This document shows, piece by piece, positions 14,255 through 22,555 of a DNA stretch of 34,208 bases. Origin of the DNA: Bacteroidales bacterium (GTDB lineage Bacteria > Bacteroidota > Bacteroidia > Bacteroidales > Muribaculaceae); the NCBI GenBank assembly GCA_030531495.1, contig JAUNNJ010000017.1, forward strand, positions 1 through 34,208, in the 5' to 3' direction. The notes beneath the pieces were generated by a model. The model made no database searches and was not told the DNA's origin. It saw only the letters and a list, made by a program, of their open reading frames with translations. Positions within the stretch are counted from its first letter, which is position 1, and every line of letters starts with the position of its first letter. Made by a program: the position numbers and the translations under genes.

Positions 14255-15418
14255 TTAATTCTCAAAAAAGCGACGGAATCGGTCGAAAATGCGATTCTTT
14301 GTCGATTCTGAAGGCTTCAAGTTGGATGAGTTCTTCAGTGCTTCAAATGCCTTGCGCTCGTCGGCGCTGAGTTCTTCTGGAATGTAAACGGTGACATTCA
14401 CGAGCAAGTCGCCAGTGCCATAACTGTCGGGTGATGGCAAGCCTTTGCCGCGAAGGCGGAGAATCTTGCCAGGTTGTGTGCCGGGCTCGATAGTGACGCG
14501 CACGCGGCCGTCGACTGTTGGCACTTCCACCTTTCCACCAAACACTGCTGTTGGGATGTCGAGCATGAGGTTGTACACGAGGTCGTTGCCGTCGCGGTGG
14601 AGTTGTTCGTCGTGCTCTTCCTCGATAACGATGAGTAAGTCGCCGGGAATACCACCGCCAGGGGCGTCGTTGCCCTTGCCGCTCATCTTCAGGGTCATGC
14701 CTTCGCCTACACCGGCTGGAATATTGATGGTAATCACATCGTCTTTCTTTATCAGGCCTTGTCCGCCACATTCAGGACAACGTTCCTTGATGATTTTACC
14801 CTTTCCGCCACATGTGTGACATTCGCTTTGGGTTTGCATTGTGCCGAGAATGGTGCGCTGCATGCGGGTTTCCACACCGCTGCCGTGGCAAGTTGGGCAC
14901 GTTTCCATTTCTGTGCCATTCTTAGCGCCTGTTCCATTACAAGCATCGCACGATACCATGCGTGGTATTTTAAGTTTCTTCTCCACGCCGTGTGCCACAT
15001 CTTTTAATGATAGGCGAACACGAACGCGAAGGTCGGTGCCACGCTGCACGCGCCGACCTCCACGGCTTCCACCTCCACCGAATCCGCCAAAGCCGAATCC
15101 GCTGAAAATGTCACCGAATTGTGAGAAGATGTCGTCCATGCTCATGCCGCCACCGCCAAAGCCTCCGAAGCCGCCTTGTTCGCCAGCGAATCCGAATTGG
15201 TCGTAGCGAGCTCGCTTGTCTTTGTTTGAGAGCACATCGTAGGCTTCAGCAGCTTCCTTGAATTTTTCTTCAGCAGCTTTCTTTTCCTCGTCGCTCTTGC
15301 CTTGCTGACGGTCGGGGTGATATTTGATGGCCAACTTGCGGTAGGCCTTCTTCAATTCGTCGTCGGTAGCGTTCTTCTGAACGCCAAGCACTTCATAATA
15401 GTCTCTTTTTTCTGCCAT
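14255..15418 (-). CDS. dnaJ: Chaperone protein DnaJ
   Basis: Co-chaperone that delivers unfolded substrates to DnaK and stimulates its ATPase. All type I Hsp40 parts are present in 387 residues: J domain (1-75) with H34-P35-D36, a glycine/phenylalanine-rich linker (82-122), a zinc domain with four CxxCxGxG repeats (starting at C157, C174, C200 and C214), and C-terminal substrate-binding domains ending in [10 protein letters not shown]. It follows grpE by 18 nt on the same strand, giving the grpE-dnaJ operon common in Bacteroidota; dnaK is not in the window. No CIRCE-like heat-shock element was found upstream of the pair. Confidence 0.98.
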   Translation of the reverse strand: MAEKRDYYEVLGVQKNATDDELKKAYRKLAIKYHPDRQQGKSDEEKKAAEEKFKEAAEAYDVLSNKDKRARYDQFGFAGEQGGFGGFGGGGMSMDDIFSQFGDIFSGFGFGGFGGGGSRGGRRVQRGTDLRVRVRLSLKDVAHGVEKKLKIPRMVSCDACNGTGAKNGTEMETCPTCHGSGVETRMQRTILGTMQTQSECHTCGGKGKIIKERCPECGGQGLIKKDDVITINIPAGVGEGMTLKMSGKGNDAPGGGIPGDLLIVIEEEHDEQLHRDGNDLVYNLMLDIPTAVFGGKVEVPTVDGRVRVTIEPGTQPGKILRLRGKGLPSPDSYGTGDLLVNVTVYIPEELSADERKAFEALKNSSNLKPSESTKNRIFDRFRRFFEN

Positions 15419-15436
15419 TTTTGCTGAAAGTTATGA

Positions 15437-16012
15437 TTATTGACCCACAACCACCTTTGCGTGGCGAAGTACTTTTTCGTTGATAGTGTAACCTTTCTGA
15501 ACGGTGTCAATTACCTTTCCTTTCATGCTCTCTTCTGGAGCAGGGAAAGTAGTCACGGCTTCGTAGATGTCGGCATCAAATTCCATGCCGGTAGACTCCA
15601 TAGGCTTCACTTGCTGTGATTCGAGGTATTTCACGAATTTGTTGTAGATGAGGTTTACTCCGTCTTTGAGGCTTTCCACATCGGCACTTTGTTCGAGCGC
15701 ACCCATTGCGCGTTCAAAGTCGTCGACCACCGGAAGGAGTTCAAGCATAGCCTTTTCTCCGCCATTCTTGATGAGGTCGGCTTTCTCTTTGAGTGTGCGT
15801 TTGCGATAGTTGTCAAACTCAGCCATCAAGAAAAGATATTCTTTTTGCGACTTTTCAAGTTCGGCTTGAAGGGCTGCTATTTTGTCCTCAGGAGTTTCTT
15901 CTTTAGCGGGCTCATCTGTTTTTGCATCTTGTTGTGCTTCAGCTTGAGTTTCTTCTTGCACTTCGTTTTGCAATTCTTCTTCTTTAGCCTGCTCTTGTTC
16001 TTTCTTGCTCAT
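15437..16012 (-). CDS. grpE: Nucleotide exchange factor GrpE
   Basis: Releases ADP from DnaK in the chaperone cycle. From ATG 16012 it has 191 residues: an acidic, glutamine-rich disordered N-terminus (1-40), a long dimerising coiled coil (about 42-90, IAALQAELEKSQKEYLFLMAEFDNYRKRT), and a C-terminal beta domain containing VLRHAKVVVG. The open frame extends upstream to 16078, but that start lies inside the ispE terminator, and the added residues (MAFFLHINVKYKQQ) look non-native. An alternative ATG at 16036 (MKFKFRRN) cannot be excluded. It is followed by dnaJ. Confidence 0.95.
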   Translation of the reverse strand: MSKKEQEQAKEEELQNEVQEETQAEAQQDAKTDEPAKEETPEDKIAALQAELEKSQKEYLFLMAEFDNYRKRTLKEKADLIKNGGEKAMLELLPVVDDFERAMGALEQSADVESLKDGVNLIYNKFVKYLESQQVKPMESTGMEFDADIYEAVTTFPAPEESMKGKVIDTVQKGYTINEKVLRHAKVVVGQ

Positions 16013-16061
16013 ATTTCGTCTGAATTTGAATTTCATTTGTTGTTTGTATTTAACATTGATA

Positions 16062-16091
16062 TGCAAAAAGAATGCCAACTCTCATTGGCAT
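16062..16091 (-). terminator. Terminator of ispE
   Basis: On the minus strand ATGCCAA / TTGGCAT (7-bp stem, 6-nt loop) is followed by TCTTTTTG. It lies 18 nt past the ispE stop and upstream of grpE. Confidence 0.75.
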
Positions 16092-16109
16092 CTTTCTTTG
16101 TTCTATGAA

Positions 16110-16931
16110 TTACATGGGTATGACATAATGACTATGTTCCTTCAGCTTCTCGGCTGCGGCTTCTGCCAATTCGGCACTGCGGAAAAGTCCGAAAATCGAT
16201 GACCCCGACCCCGACATGGCGGAATATGTGGCTCCGGAATCGATAATCGTTTGCTTGATAGTGGCCAGTGATGGATATTGTGCAAATACGCTTTTCTCAA
16301 AATCGTTGACCAGATCAGCTTGCCATTGCTGCATGTCGGTTGCAAGAATTTCAGGGATGGTTTTTACCGATGGGGCGGGCGTGACTTGTGCATAGGCAGC
16401 CTTTGTGGGAACTGATACATCGGGTTTCACCAGCAGCATGTGCCATCCTTTGAGGTCTACCTCCACAGGACTGAAAATGTCGCCAATTCCAGTGGCCATC
16501 ATTGGCTTGTTGTAGATGAAAAACGGACAGTCTGCACCGATTTTTGCTGCCATTTCTGCTAATTTCTGGTCGGAAAGATGAAGCTCAAACATGTCGTTGA
16601 GCATCTTCATACAGAATGAAGCGTCGCTTGAGCCGCCACCTAATCCCGCACTGTCGGGGATGTGCTTCAACAAATGCATTTCCACAGGGGGCAGACTGAA
16701 TTCTTTCTCCATCATTCTGAAAGCCTTCATCACGAGGTTTTTTTCAGTGGGGCAGTCTACTGCACGCCCGTGGCAGGTGAGAGTGGATTCTGTGCCTCTT
16801 GCGGGCACGATTTCCAGTGAATCGGTGAGCTGAATAGGGTAGAACACGGTCTCGATATCGTGGTAGCCATCAGGGCGGCGGTTCACGATGTTCAAGCCGA
16901 GGTTGATTTTTGCATTAGGGAATGTTATCAT
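16110..16931 (-). CDS. ispE: 4-diphosphocytidyl-2-C-methyl-D-erythritol kinase
   Basis: ATP-dependent kinase of the non-mevalonate (MEP) isoprenoid pathway, cytosolic. The 273-residue protein shows the GHMP kinase layout: PNAKINLGLNI with K8 near the substrate, the glycine/serine-rich ATP loop PDSAGLGGGSSDA (92-104), catalytic-region D134 in GADCPFF, and the C-terminal motif AMSGSGSSIFGLF. It lies 33 nt downstream of the cardiolipin synthase gene on the same strand. Because no separate promoter is visible, the two are probably co-transcribed. Confidence 0.96.
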   Translation of the reverse strand: MITFPNAKINLGLNIVNRRPDGYHDIETVFYPIQLTDSLEIVPARGTESTLTCHGRAVDCPTEKNLVMKAFRMMEKEFSLPPVEMHLLKHIPDSAGLGGGSSDASFCMKMLNDMFELHLSDQKLAEMAAKIGADCPFFIYNKPMMATGIGDIFSPVEVDLKGWHMLLVKPDVSVPTKAAYAQVTPAPSVKTIPEILATDMQQWQADLVNDFEKSVFAQYPSLATIKQTIIDSGATYSAMSGSGSSIFGLFRSAELAEAAAEKLKEHSHYVIPM

Positions 16932-16964
16932 ACTTGTAGATAGTTCATTATGTATGCAGTGCTC

Positions 16965-18416
16965 CTAAAGAATAGGGCCAAGCAGCCGGGCCATTGATTC
17001 GAGTGCTCGTTGACGAATTGGGCGCTTCACCCATTCCTCAAGCGATATTTCTGTGCAGCCACTTTCTGCATCGGCATTGAAGATTGTTTTCATTTTCTCG
17101 CAAAATGCTTTGCTGTAGATGAGTGCATTGCATTCAAAGTTGTGTTCGAAACTGCGGAAATCGAAGTTGGTTGAACCTGTGGTCACAAACTCGTCGTCGA
17201 TAATCACGCACTTGGCATGGAGCATTCGTTCGGTGTAGAGATACACTTTTATGTCCGACGCAAGGCATTCTTTCACATAGGAAAGCGAAGAATATTTCAG
17301 AATTTTGCTGTCGGGATAGAGTGGTATCATAATTCTTACATCCACTCCCGAAAGTGCAGCAGCTTGCAGTGCCGACATCATGCTTTCTTCTGGCAAGAAA
17401 TATGGGGTTTGGATATAGATGCATTTGTGAGCCAGCGAAATGGCGCGTAGCATCACCATCGACATGCCGTTGAGTGGCTGTGTTGGACCGCTACTCACGA
17501 TTTGCATACCCACACTGTCGGCGCATGAGGTGGGGAAGTCGACCTTTGGCTGCTCAAGAAGCATGCGTTTCATGAAATTCCAATCGATAGCGAACGACAC
17601 CTGCAAGCCCTTTACGGCATTGCCCTCCACACGAAGGTGTGTGTCGCGCCAGGCGCGATATCCCTTTTCGCCAGTTACATAGCGGTCGGCAATGTTCATG
17701 CCGCCAATGTAGCCCACTTTACCATCGATTACCACCACTTTACGGTGGTTGCGCCAGTTGAGGCGGTTTGCCAATTGGGGGAAGGTCACCTTCAAGAATG
17801 GGTATGCTTCCACACCCTCTTTTCGCAGATGTTTGAAGAACGACGAAGCGATGCTCCATGAGCCCACATGGTCGTAGATTACTCTCACTTTCACGCCTTC
17901 GTGCGCTTTTTTGATGAGGATGTCGGCAATTTCCTTGCCGATTGTGTCGGCAGAAAAAATATAGTATTGGAAATCAATGTAATCTTTTGCGGCGAGCAGG
18001 TCGGCTTTCAGTTGGTTGAATTTCGCTTCACCCTCAGTGAAAATGTCTACCTTGTTTCCCTGCAAGAAATGAGGTTCGACTATGGAATTGACCAGATTGA
18101 TGATTTGCTTGCTCGATTCTGAAAGGTTCTGGGTAGTGTGGTCGGAATTGTCGAGCGAGGCCTGCCCGCTGAGTTTCATGCGATTGTTGCGTGATATCAT
18201 AATCACGCTCTTGAGGCTTCTGCCGAAGAATAGGTAGATGAGAATGCCGATAACGGGCAGCAGAATGAGCACCGTGACCCAAGCGAGCGAGCGAACGGGA
18301 TTGCGGTTCTCCGACACAACGACCACGATGCAACCGATTGTGGTGAGCACGTAAAGTGAAGTGACTACATAGTAGAGCACTGCATTTGCGTAAGGAAACA
18401 ATTCGGATAAAATCAT
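16965..18416 (-). CDS. cls: Cardiolipin synthase (phospholipase D family)
   Basis: Joins phosphatidylglycerol-type lipids into cardiolipin at the inner membrane. The 483 residues start with two transmembrane helices (about 10-35 and 43-64), the usual PLDc_N region. Two HKD motifs follow: HRKVVVID (H224, K226, D231) with GGMNIADRY after it, and HAKCVIID (H400, K402, D407) with GSTNFDFRSF after it. Both catalytic sets are complete. No -7/-33 promoter was found in the 157 bp upstream, so transcription may begin elsewhere or read through from the mini-protein gene. Probably in one transcription unit with ispE. Confidence 0.94.
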   Translation of the reverse strand: MILSELFPYANAVLYYVVTSLYVLTTIGCIVVVVSENRNPVRSLAWVTVLILLPVIGILIYLFFGRSLKSVIMISRNNRMKLSGQASLDNSDHTTQNLSESSKQIINLVNSIVEPHFLQGNKVDIFTEGEAKFNQLKADLLAAKDYIDFQYYIFSADTIGKEIADILIKKAHEGVKVRVIYDHVGSWSIASSFFKHLRKEGVEAYPFLKVTFPQLANRLNWRNHRKVVVIDGKVGYIGGMNIADRYVTGEKGYRAWRDTHLRVEGNAVKGLQVSFAIDWNFMKRMLLEQPKVDFPTSCADSVGMQIVSSGPTQPLNGMSMVMLRAISLAHKCIYIQTPYFLPEESMMSALQAAALSGVDVRIMIPLYPDSKILKYSSLSYVKECLASDIKVYLYTERMLHAKCVIIDDEFVTTGSTNFDFRSFEHNFECNALIYSKAFCEKMKTIFNADAESGCTEISLEEWVKRPIRQRALESMARLLGPIL

Positions 18417-18458
18417 TGGTCGTGTTTAGCTATTAAAGGTTTATTAGTGATTTCAATC

Positions 18459-18476
18459 GCATTTCAATGGAAATGC
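18459..18476 (-). terminator. Weak hairpin downstream of the sorting-tail mini-protein
   Basis: A perfect 7-bp stem GCATTTC / GAAATGC with a 4-nt loop lies between the mini-protein stop and the cls start. It lacks a T-run, so it is only a weak terminator candidate or an RNA stability element. Confidence 0.25.
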
Positions 18477-18573
18477 CATTTGAGAAACAAAAAAGGCTAC
18501 CACTACCTTTCCATCATGTGGGGTCAGGCTTATGATAGCTTGATTGCGCTTTTTATGTCAGCATAACCGAGGG

Positions 18574-18882
18574 TCACTTCACTACCACCTTGCGCGACCA
18601 TTGGTTGTTGTAACGCACGATGTAGAAGCCTTTAGGCATGTCGACTGACACATGGTTGTCGGCAGTAACCTTTACCGATTTAAGAAGCTGTCCGGTGATG
18701 GCGTAGATGTTGAACACTGCATCATTGTTGCCAGCGGTGAAATAGATAGAACCAACTCCACCTTTGACAGAAGCAACATTAGCAACACTTTCGGCCACAG
18801 CAGGTATTGGCTCGGGGGCTGCCCACGCGCCAGACATGCCACAAGCGGCAATCATGAGTAATATTGCAAGTATCTTCTTCAT
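18574..18882 (-). CDS. Exported mini-protein consisting mainly of a type IX-like sorting domain
   Basis: 102 residues: a signal peptide (MKKILAILLMIAACGMSGAWA, probable cut after residue 21), a short linker (22-40), and then a complete C-terminal sorting-like domain (about 43-102) with VFNIYAITGQLLKSVKV, VSVDMPKGFYIVRYNN and the ending RKVVVK. This matches the type A Por/type IX secretion C-terminal domain, normally found at the end of large cargo proteins. Here no cargo domain is present. An IAAC sequence at 11-14 could be a lipobox, but it is early for one. ATG at 18882 is chosen because the longer open frame (to 19029) crosses the promoter and the neighbouring terminator. The predicted transcript starts only a few nucleotides before this ATG. 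Function unknown. Confidence 0.82.
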   Translation of the reverse strand: MKKILAILLMIAACGMSGAWAAPEPIPAVAESVANVASVKGGVGSIYFTAGNNDAVFNIYAITGQLLKSVKVTADNHVSVDMPKGFYIVRYNNQWSRKVVVK

Positions 18883-18890
18883 ATCAAATA

Positions 18891-18921
18891 CAAAATTATA
18901 AAGAAAAAATAAAAAAAACAA
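18891..18921 (-). promoter_or_regulatory. Bacteroidota-type promoter giving a near-leaderless mRNA
   Basis: On the minus strand TAATTTTG at 18898-18891 with TTG at 18921-18919, spacer 20 nt. The -7 box ends 8 nt before the ATG of the mini-protein gene, so the mRNA would have almost no 5' leader. Confidence 0.72.
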
Positions 18922-18983
18922 TTTTTCTACACAATTTTTACGATATTCTTCCGTTATACTGCTTCTTTGTTCTACAACGCCAC

Positions 18984-19021
18984 AAAAAATGGGCGTGTCG
19001 CCTTTTTTTTGACACGCCCAT
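18984..19021 (-). terminator. Terminator of the glycerol operon
   Basis: On the minus strand an 11-bp stem ATGGGCGTGTC / GACACGCCCAT with an A-rich loop is followed by TTTTTTG. It lies 37 nt after the stop of the outer-membrane protein gene. Confidence 0.88.
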
Positions 19022-19057
19022 TCATTCAAAAGTTTAATCTATTCTATCTTCCGATTT

Positions 19058-19822
19058 TTAGAGGCTGAAGAGGTTTACTGATACACCGAAGTAACCCTTG
19101 TTTGCTTCTGGGTTCCACATGCCGGTTGCAGTGACAGGCATTTCGTGCTTGCCAATTTTCAGCTTGTAGGTCACGTTGAGGCGAACATCGTTCACACCAG
19201 CTTTTTCGCCGTAGAATGTACCTTTTTCTTCGCCATCAGCGTTAAGAGTGTTCTTGAACGCGAATTCTGCACCTACAGAAGGAGTGACTACGAAATGTTC
19301 GTCTTCATACACCTTGTAAGATGCTTGAACGAAGTTGGAGTAGCGTTGCACTTCTTTGCCGTCCTTGTCGATACCGCGGTCGCGACCAGCGATAACTGTA
19401 GACCAAGAAAGGTTCAATGGGCACTTTTCGCCAAAGTTGTATGCAACAGTGAGGTCGAGGAAGTGACCGGTGGTGTGGCAGTTGTAGTTGAAAATTTTGT
19501 AAGCGTCGCTATTGTCATAGATACCATCGCTGAAGTTGTAGATATCCCACAACGAAGCGCTGAAACCGCCATTCTTGTATTGAACATAGTAGTCAAATTC
19601 CTTGTAGTCGCCATTCACTTGCATACCACCCCAGAAACCGAGACGGAAATGGTCGTTCTTGTCAGAGAATGAGAAATCGTTGTTGAAAGTCAATCCCTTT
19701 GATACTTCAAGACCGCGCCAAAGGTGAGTGGTTTCAAGACCCGCAGATTCGTGAACCTTGATTTGTGCAGCTGCGCCCAATGCCATAGCGCCGCAAATGA
19801 GTGATAATAAAATCTTCTTCAT
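19058..19822 (-). CDS. Outer-membrane beta-barrel protein in the glycerol operon
   Basis: 254 residues with a signal peptide (MKKILLSLICGAMALGAAAQ), followed by alternating amphipathic strands: FRLGFWGGMQVNGD, EFDYYVQYKNGGFSASLWDIYNF, HFLDLTVAYNFG, FVQASYKVY, VRLNVTYKLKIG. The protein ends in FGVSVNLFSL, where the terminal leucine and preceding alternation resemble outer-membrane barrel C-termini. It looks like a small porin-type protein (TorF-like), but I do not recognise a named family. ATG at 19822 is chosen because the signal peptide starts there; the open frame extends to 19858. It is the last gene of the probable operon, 36 nt after glpF, which suggests a role in passing glycerol through the outer membrane; this is inference from context. 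Confidence 0.78.
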   Translation of the reverse strand: MKKILLSLICGAMALGAAAQIKVHESAGLETTHLWRGLEVSKGLTFNNDFSFSDKNDHFRLGFWGGMQVNGDYKEFDYYVQYKNGGFSASLWDIYNFSDGIYDNSDAYKIFNYNCHTTGHFLDLTVAYNFGEKCPLNLSWSTVIAGRDRGIDKDGKEVQRYSNFVQASYKVYEDEHFVVTPSVGAEFAFKNTLNADGEEKGTFYGEKAGVNDVRLNVTYKLKIGKHEMPVTATGMWNPEANKGYFGVSVNLFSL

Positions 19823-19858
19823 GATTTTTGTGTTGGTTATTTGTTGTTGAATAATCAA

Positions 19859-20578
19859 TTATTGACCATAGCAGCATGCCATTGCACCAAAGAGAAGAGC
19901 TGCGCAGATAGCACCAGCGATAGGAGCCACTACAGGAATCCAGCTGTAACCCCAGTCGCTGCCACCTTTACCCTTGATAGGAAGAACTGCGTGAGCGATA
20001 CGTGGAGCGAGGTCACGAGCTGCGTTCATTGCATAACCAGTGGTTGCACCAAGCGACATACCGATAGCGGTGATTACCCAAGTGATGCCCAAAAGACCGG
20101 TTTGGCCATTCCAGCATACAGTCTTGCCGAGGCAGAAGATAGCGAACATGAGCATGAAGGTAGCCACGAATTCACCGAAGAAGTTGAGAGGAGTGTTCTT
20201 GATAGCAGGAGCTGTGCAGAATACACCAAGCTTTGTGCCCTGGTCTTCAGTAGCGTCGAAGTGATCTTTGTAGAAAAGGTAAACGACAACAGCGCCTACG
20301 AAGCCACCGAGCATTTGAGCCACGATGTAGCCAGCCACGTTAGCCCAGGCAAAGCTGCCAGCCACTGCCAAACCAATGGTTACTGCAGGGTTGAGGTGAC
20401 CACCTGAAGGACCAGCCACGAGGGCACCCATCATTACAGCGAGACCCCAACCGAGGGCGATAACTACCCAACCTGCACCTTGTGCTTTACTCTTGTTGAG
20501 AGAACATGCGCAGCAAACGCCGTCACCGAAAAGAACGAGTACGAGTGTACCAAAGAATTCAAGAATATAATTTTCCAT
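19859..20578 (-). CDS. glpF: Glycerol uptake facilitator (MIP/aquaglyceroporin family)
   Basis: An inner-membrane channel of 239 residues with six transmembrane helices and two half-membrane loops, passing glycerol by diffusion. The first pore motif is intact, SGGHLNPAVT (N63-P64-A65). The second reads GYAMNAARDLAPR (N185-A186-A187), with alanine where the family normally has proline; I checked this at the DNA level (AAC GCA GCT). The glycerol-selectivity arginine and aspartate (R188, D189), typical of GlpF over water channels, are kept. Cysteines are unusually frequent near both ends (VCCACS, ACCYGQ). It follows glpK on the same strand with an 89-bp gap that contains a hairpin. Confidence 0.95.
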   Translation of the reverse strand: MENYILEFFGTLVLVLFGDGVCCACSLNKSKAQGAGWVVIALGWGLAVMMGALVAGPSGGHLNPAVTIGLAVAGSFAWANVAGYIVAQMLGGFVGAVVVYLFYKDHFDATEDQGTKLGVFCTAPAIKNTPLNFFGEFVATFMLMFAIFCLGKTVCWNGQTGLLGITWVITAIGMSLGATTGYAMNAARDLAPRIAHAVLPIKGKGGSDWGYSWIPVVAPIAGAICAALLFGAMACCYGQ

Positions 20579-20620
20579 AATGTTGTATTTTAGTTATGTT
20601 GTAATTTATTAGTTATAATA

Positions 20621-20651
20621 GCCTTTGTGGGCGCTTGAGCACCCACAAGGC
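20621..20651 (-). other. Intercistronic hairpin between glpK and glpF
   Basis: On the minus strand GCCTTGTGGG and CCCACAAAGGC pair around a loop of about 10 nt (one bulged A). No T-run follows, only TATTATAACT. It may be an mRNA processing or stability element, or a partial terminator that sets the ratio of kinase to channel. Confidence 0.55.
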
Positions 20652-20667
20652 TTAATGGTGATATTGG

Positions 20668-22152
20668 TTACTTTTTAGAAAGGGTGCGACCCATAGCGTC
20701 GGCCCAACCTTGCTTTGCTTCAGCGATAGCTTCGTCGGCTGCAGGTTCGAACTTACGTTCCACTTGCCATTGTTGCTTGATTTCGTCGAGGTCTTTCCAG
20801 AAACCTACTGCCAAACCAGCGAGGTAAGCAGCTCCGAGAGCGGTGGTTTCAGTAATCTTTGGACGAACCACATTCACGCCAAGCAAGTCGGCTTGATATT
20901 GCATGAGCAGGTTGTTGCGTGATGCGCCACCGTCGACTTTGAGTTCGGTGAGAGGAGCACCAAGGTCCTTAGCCATGGCTTCAGCGATGTCGAGAGTTTG
21001 GAAAGCGATGCCGTCGAGAGCTGCGCGAGCGATGTGAGCCTTGGTAGTACCGCGAGTGATACCCACGATAGTGCCGCGTGCGTAAGCATCCCAATAAGGA
21101 GCTGCAAGGCCGGTGAGAGCAGGCACGAAGTAAACGCCGCCGCTGTTAGCAACTGAACCTGCCAATTCTTCCACTTCGCTTGAGCTGGTGATGATGCCGA
21201 GACCATCGCGGAGCCATTGCACAACTGAGCCACCCACATAGATAGAACCTTCAAGAGCGTAGTTCACGGTGTCGCCAATCTTCCACGCAATAGTGGTGAG
21301 AAGGTTGTTCTTTGAAACTACAGGCTTGTCGCCGGTGTTGAGCATGACGAAGCAACCAGTGCCGTAAGTGTTCTTGATAGCACCAGGTTCGGTACACATT
21401 TGGCCGAAGAGAGCAGCCTGTTGGTCGCCGGCAATACCGCTGATGGGCACTTCGTGAGCGAAGATAGTGGTCTTGGTGTGGCCATAAACTTCTGAACTTG
21501 ATTTCACTTCAGGGAGCATGTTTGCAGGGATGTCGAGCAATTCGAGAAGTTCTTCGTCCCACTTCAGGTCCTTGATGTTGAAAAGCATGGTGCGTGAAGC
21601 GTTGGTAACGTCGGTCACGTGCACTTCACCCTTGGTGAATTGCCATACCAACCAGGTGTCCACATTACCGAAACGGAGCTTGCCTTGTGCTGCGAGTTCG
21701 CGTGCGCCAGCCACATTGTCGAGAATCCATTTGATTTTTGTGCCGCTGAAGTAAGCGTCGATAATCAAACCGGTTTTCTCGCGTACTTTGTCTACGAGGC
21801 CTTTTTCCTTGAGTGTGTCGCAGAATTCTGCAGTACGGCGGTCTTGCCAAACGATAGCGTTGTAGATAGGTTCGCCAGTTTCCACATTCCATACGATGGT
21901 GGTTTCGCGTTGGTTAGTGATACCGATACCAGCAATGTCCTTGCCGTTAATGCCGATTTGGGTGATAGCCTCTGCGATTACAGATGCTTGAGAACTCCAA
22001 ATTTCGTTTGGATTGTGTTCTACCCATCCTGGCTGAGGGAAAATTTGAGTAAATTCCTTTTGAGCTACTGAACAAATTTTGCCATCGTGGTCAAATACGA
22101 TAGCTCTTGAACTGGTTGTACCTTGGTCAAGTGCGAGAATGTACTTTGCCAT
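20668..22152 (-). CDS. glpK: Glycerol kinase
   Basis: Phosphorylates glycerol to sn-glycerol 3-phosphate with ATP in the cytosol, trapping what GlpF lets in. The 494 residues are the standard length for the FGGY family. Visible motifs include the phosphate-1 loop [16 protein letters not shown] (6-21), [16 protein letters not shown] with R and E contacting glycerol, [22 protein letters not shown], the GTGCFV loop, and the C-terminal FGGY signature region around [15 protein letters not shown]. It is the first gene of the glpK-glpF-barrel operon. The mRNA leader is about 150 nt and carries one copy of an 11-bp direct repeat, a possible regulator site. Confidence 0.98.
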   Translation of the reverse strand: MAKYILALDQGTTSSRAIVFDHDGKICSVAQKEFTQIFPQPGWVEHNPNEIWSSQASVIAEAITQIGINGKDIAGIGITNQRETTIVWNVETGEPIYNAIVWQDRRTAEFCDTLKEKGLVDKVREKTGLIIDAYFSGTKIKWILDNVAGARELAAQGKLRFGNVDTWLVWQFTKGEVHVTDVTNASRTMLFNIKDLKWDEELLELLDIPANMLPEVKSSSEVYGHTKTTIFAHEVPISGIAGDQQAALFGQMCTEPGAIKNTYGTGCFVMLNTGDKPVVSKNNLLTTIAWKIGDTVNYALEGSIYVGGSVVQWLRDGLGIITSSSEVEELAGSVANSGGVYFVPALTGLAAPYWDAYARGTIVGITRGTTKAHIARAALDGIAFQTLDIAEAMAKDLGAPLTELKVDGGASRNNLLMQYQADLLGVNVVRPKITETTALGAAYLAGLAVGFWKDLDEIKQQWQVERKFEPAADEAIAEAKQGWADAMGRTLSKK

Positions 22153-22218
22153 AATTTTTGTTTAAGGGGTTAATAAAATTTTGGTTAAAAATAAATAATA
22201 TAGTAGTTGTATATTAGT

Positions 22219-22334
22219 AATCTCGTAGAGTGAAATTAATAGCAATCAAGTTGTGAGTTGCAATTAATTCAAAAAAGTTGAAATAAATAATTGGTCTTAT
22301 CGCTTTCATTGCAAATTTATACAAATCTCGTAGA
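22219..22334. repeat. 11-bp direct repeats flanking the glpK transcription start
   Basis: AATCTCGTAGA occurs at 22219-22229 and again at 22324-22334, 105 bp apart. The second copy lies inside the promoter spacer between the -7 and -33 boxes, and the first in the mRNA leader. The arrangement fits a two-site operator with possible looping, but chance recurrence in AT-rich sequence cannot be excluded. Confidence 0.4.
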
Positions 22335-22341
22335 TATGCAA
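22312..22341 (-). promoter_or_regulatory. Bacteroidota-type promoter for the glycerol operon
   Basis: On the minus strand TAAATTTG at 22319-22312 (followed by C) with TTG at 22341-22339, spacer 19 nt. It predicts a leader of about 150 nt before glpK. The rest of the 402-bp gap between glpK and folD holds only AT-rich sequence, the direct repeats and the folD terminator. Confidence 0.8.
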
Positions 22342-22488
22342 TTTTTAACTTCTATAAAAAATGTTAATGTTGCAATATTGTTACAAGTACAAATACTGTA
22401 AGTTGTAAGTCCTTGATAGAAAAATGATAGCGAAATATCCGGGAATGTAATATTTTGCGATTCAGACATCAGGTATGTTAGTATATTG

Positions 22489-22528
22489 TAAAAAAAATAG
22501 CACCCTTCTCAAGAAAGAAGGATGCTAT
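22489..22528 (-). terminator. Terminator of folD
   Basis: On the minus strand a 13-bp stem (arms 22528-22516 and 22509-22497, one G-T pair) is followed by eight T residues. Confidence 0.92.
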
Positions 22529-22555
22529 GTTTATTATAGCATAATTAATGCTTGC

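Noticed and set aside
16013-16078. N-terminal extension of grpE
   Set aside because: The start would lie inside the ispE terminator and adds residues unlike GrpE.
18883-19029. N-terminal extension of the mini-protein frame
   Set aside because: It would run through the promoter and the neighbouring terminator, and a proper signal peptide begins at 18882.
19145-19672. Frame of 175 codons opposite the outer-membrane protein gene
   Set aside because: Antisense shadow of a real gene: valine/phenylalanine-rich, with no domain or promoter.
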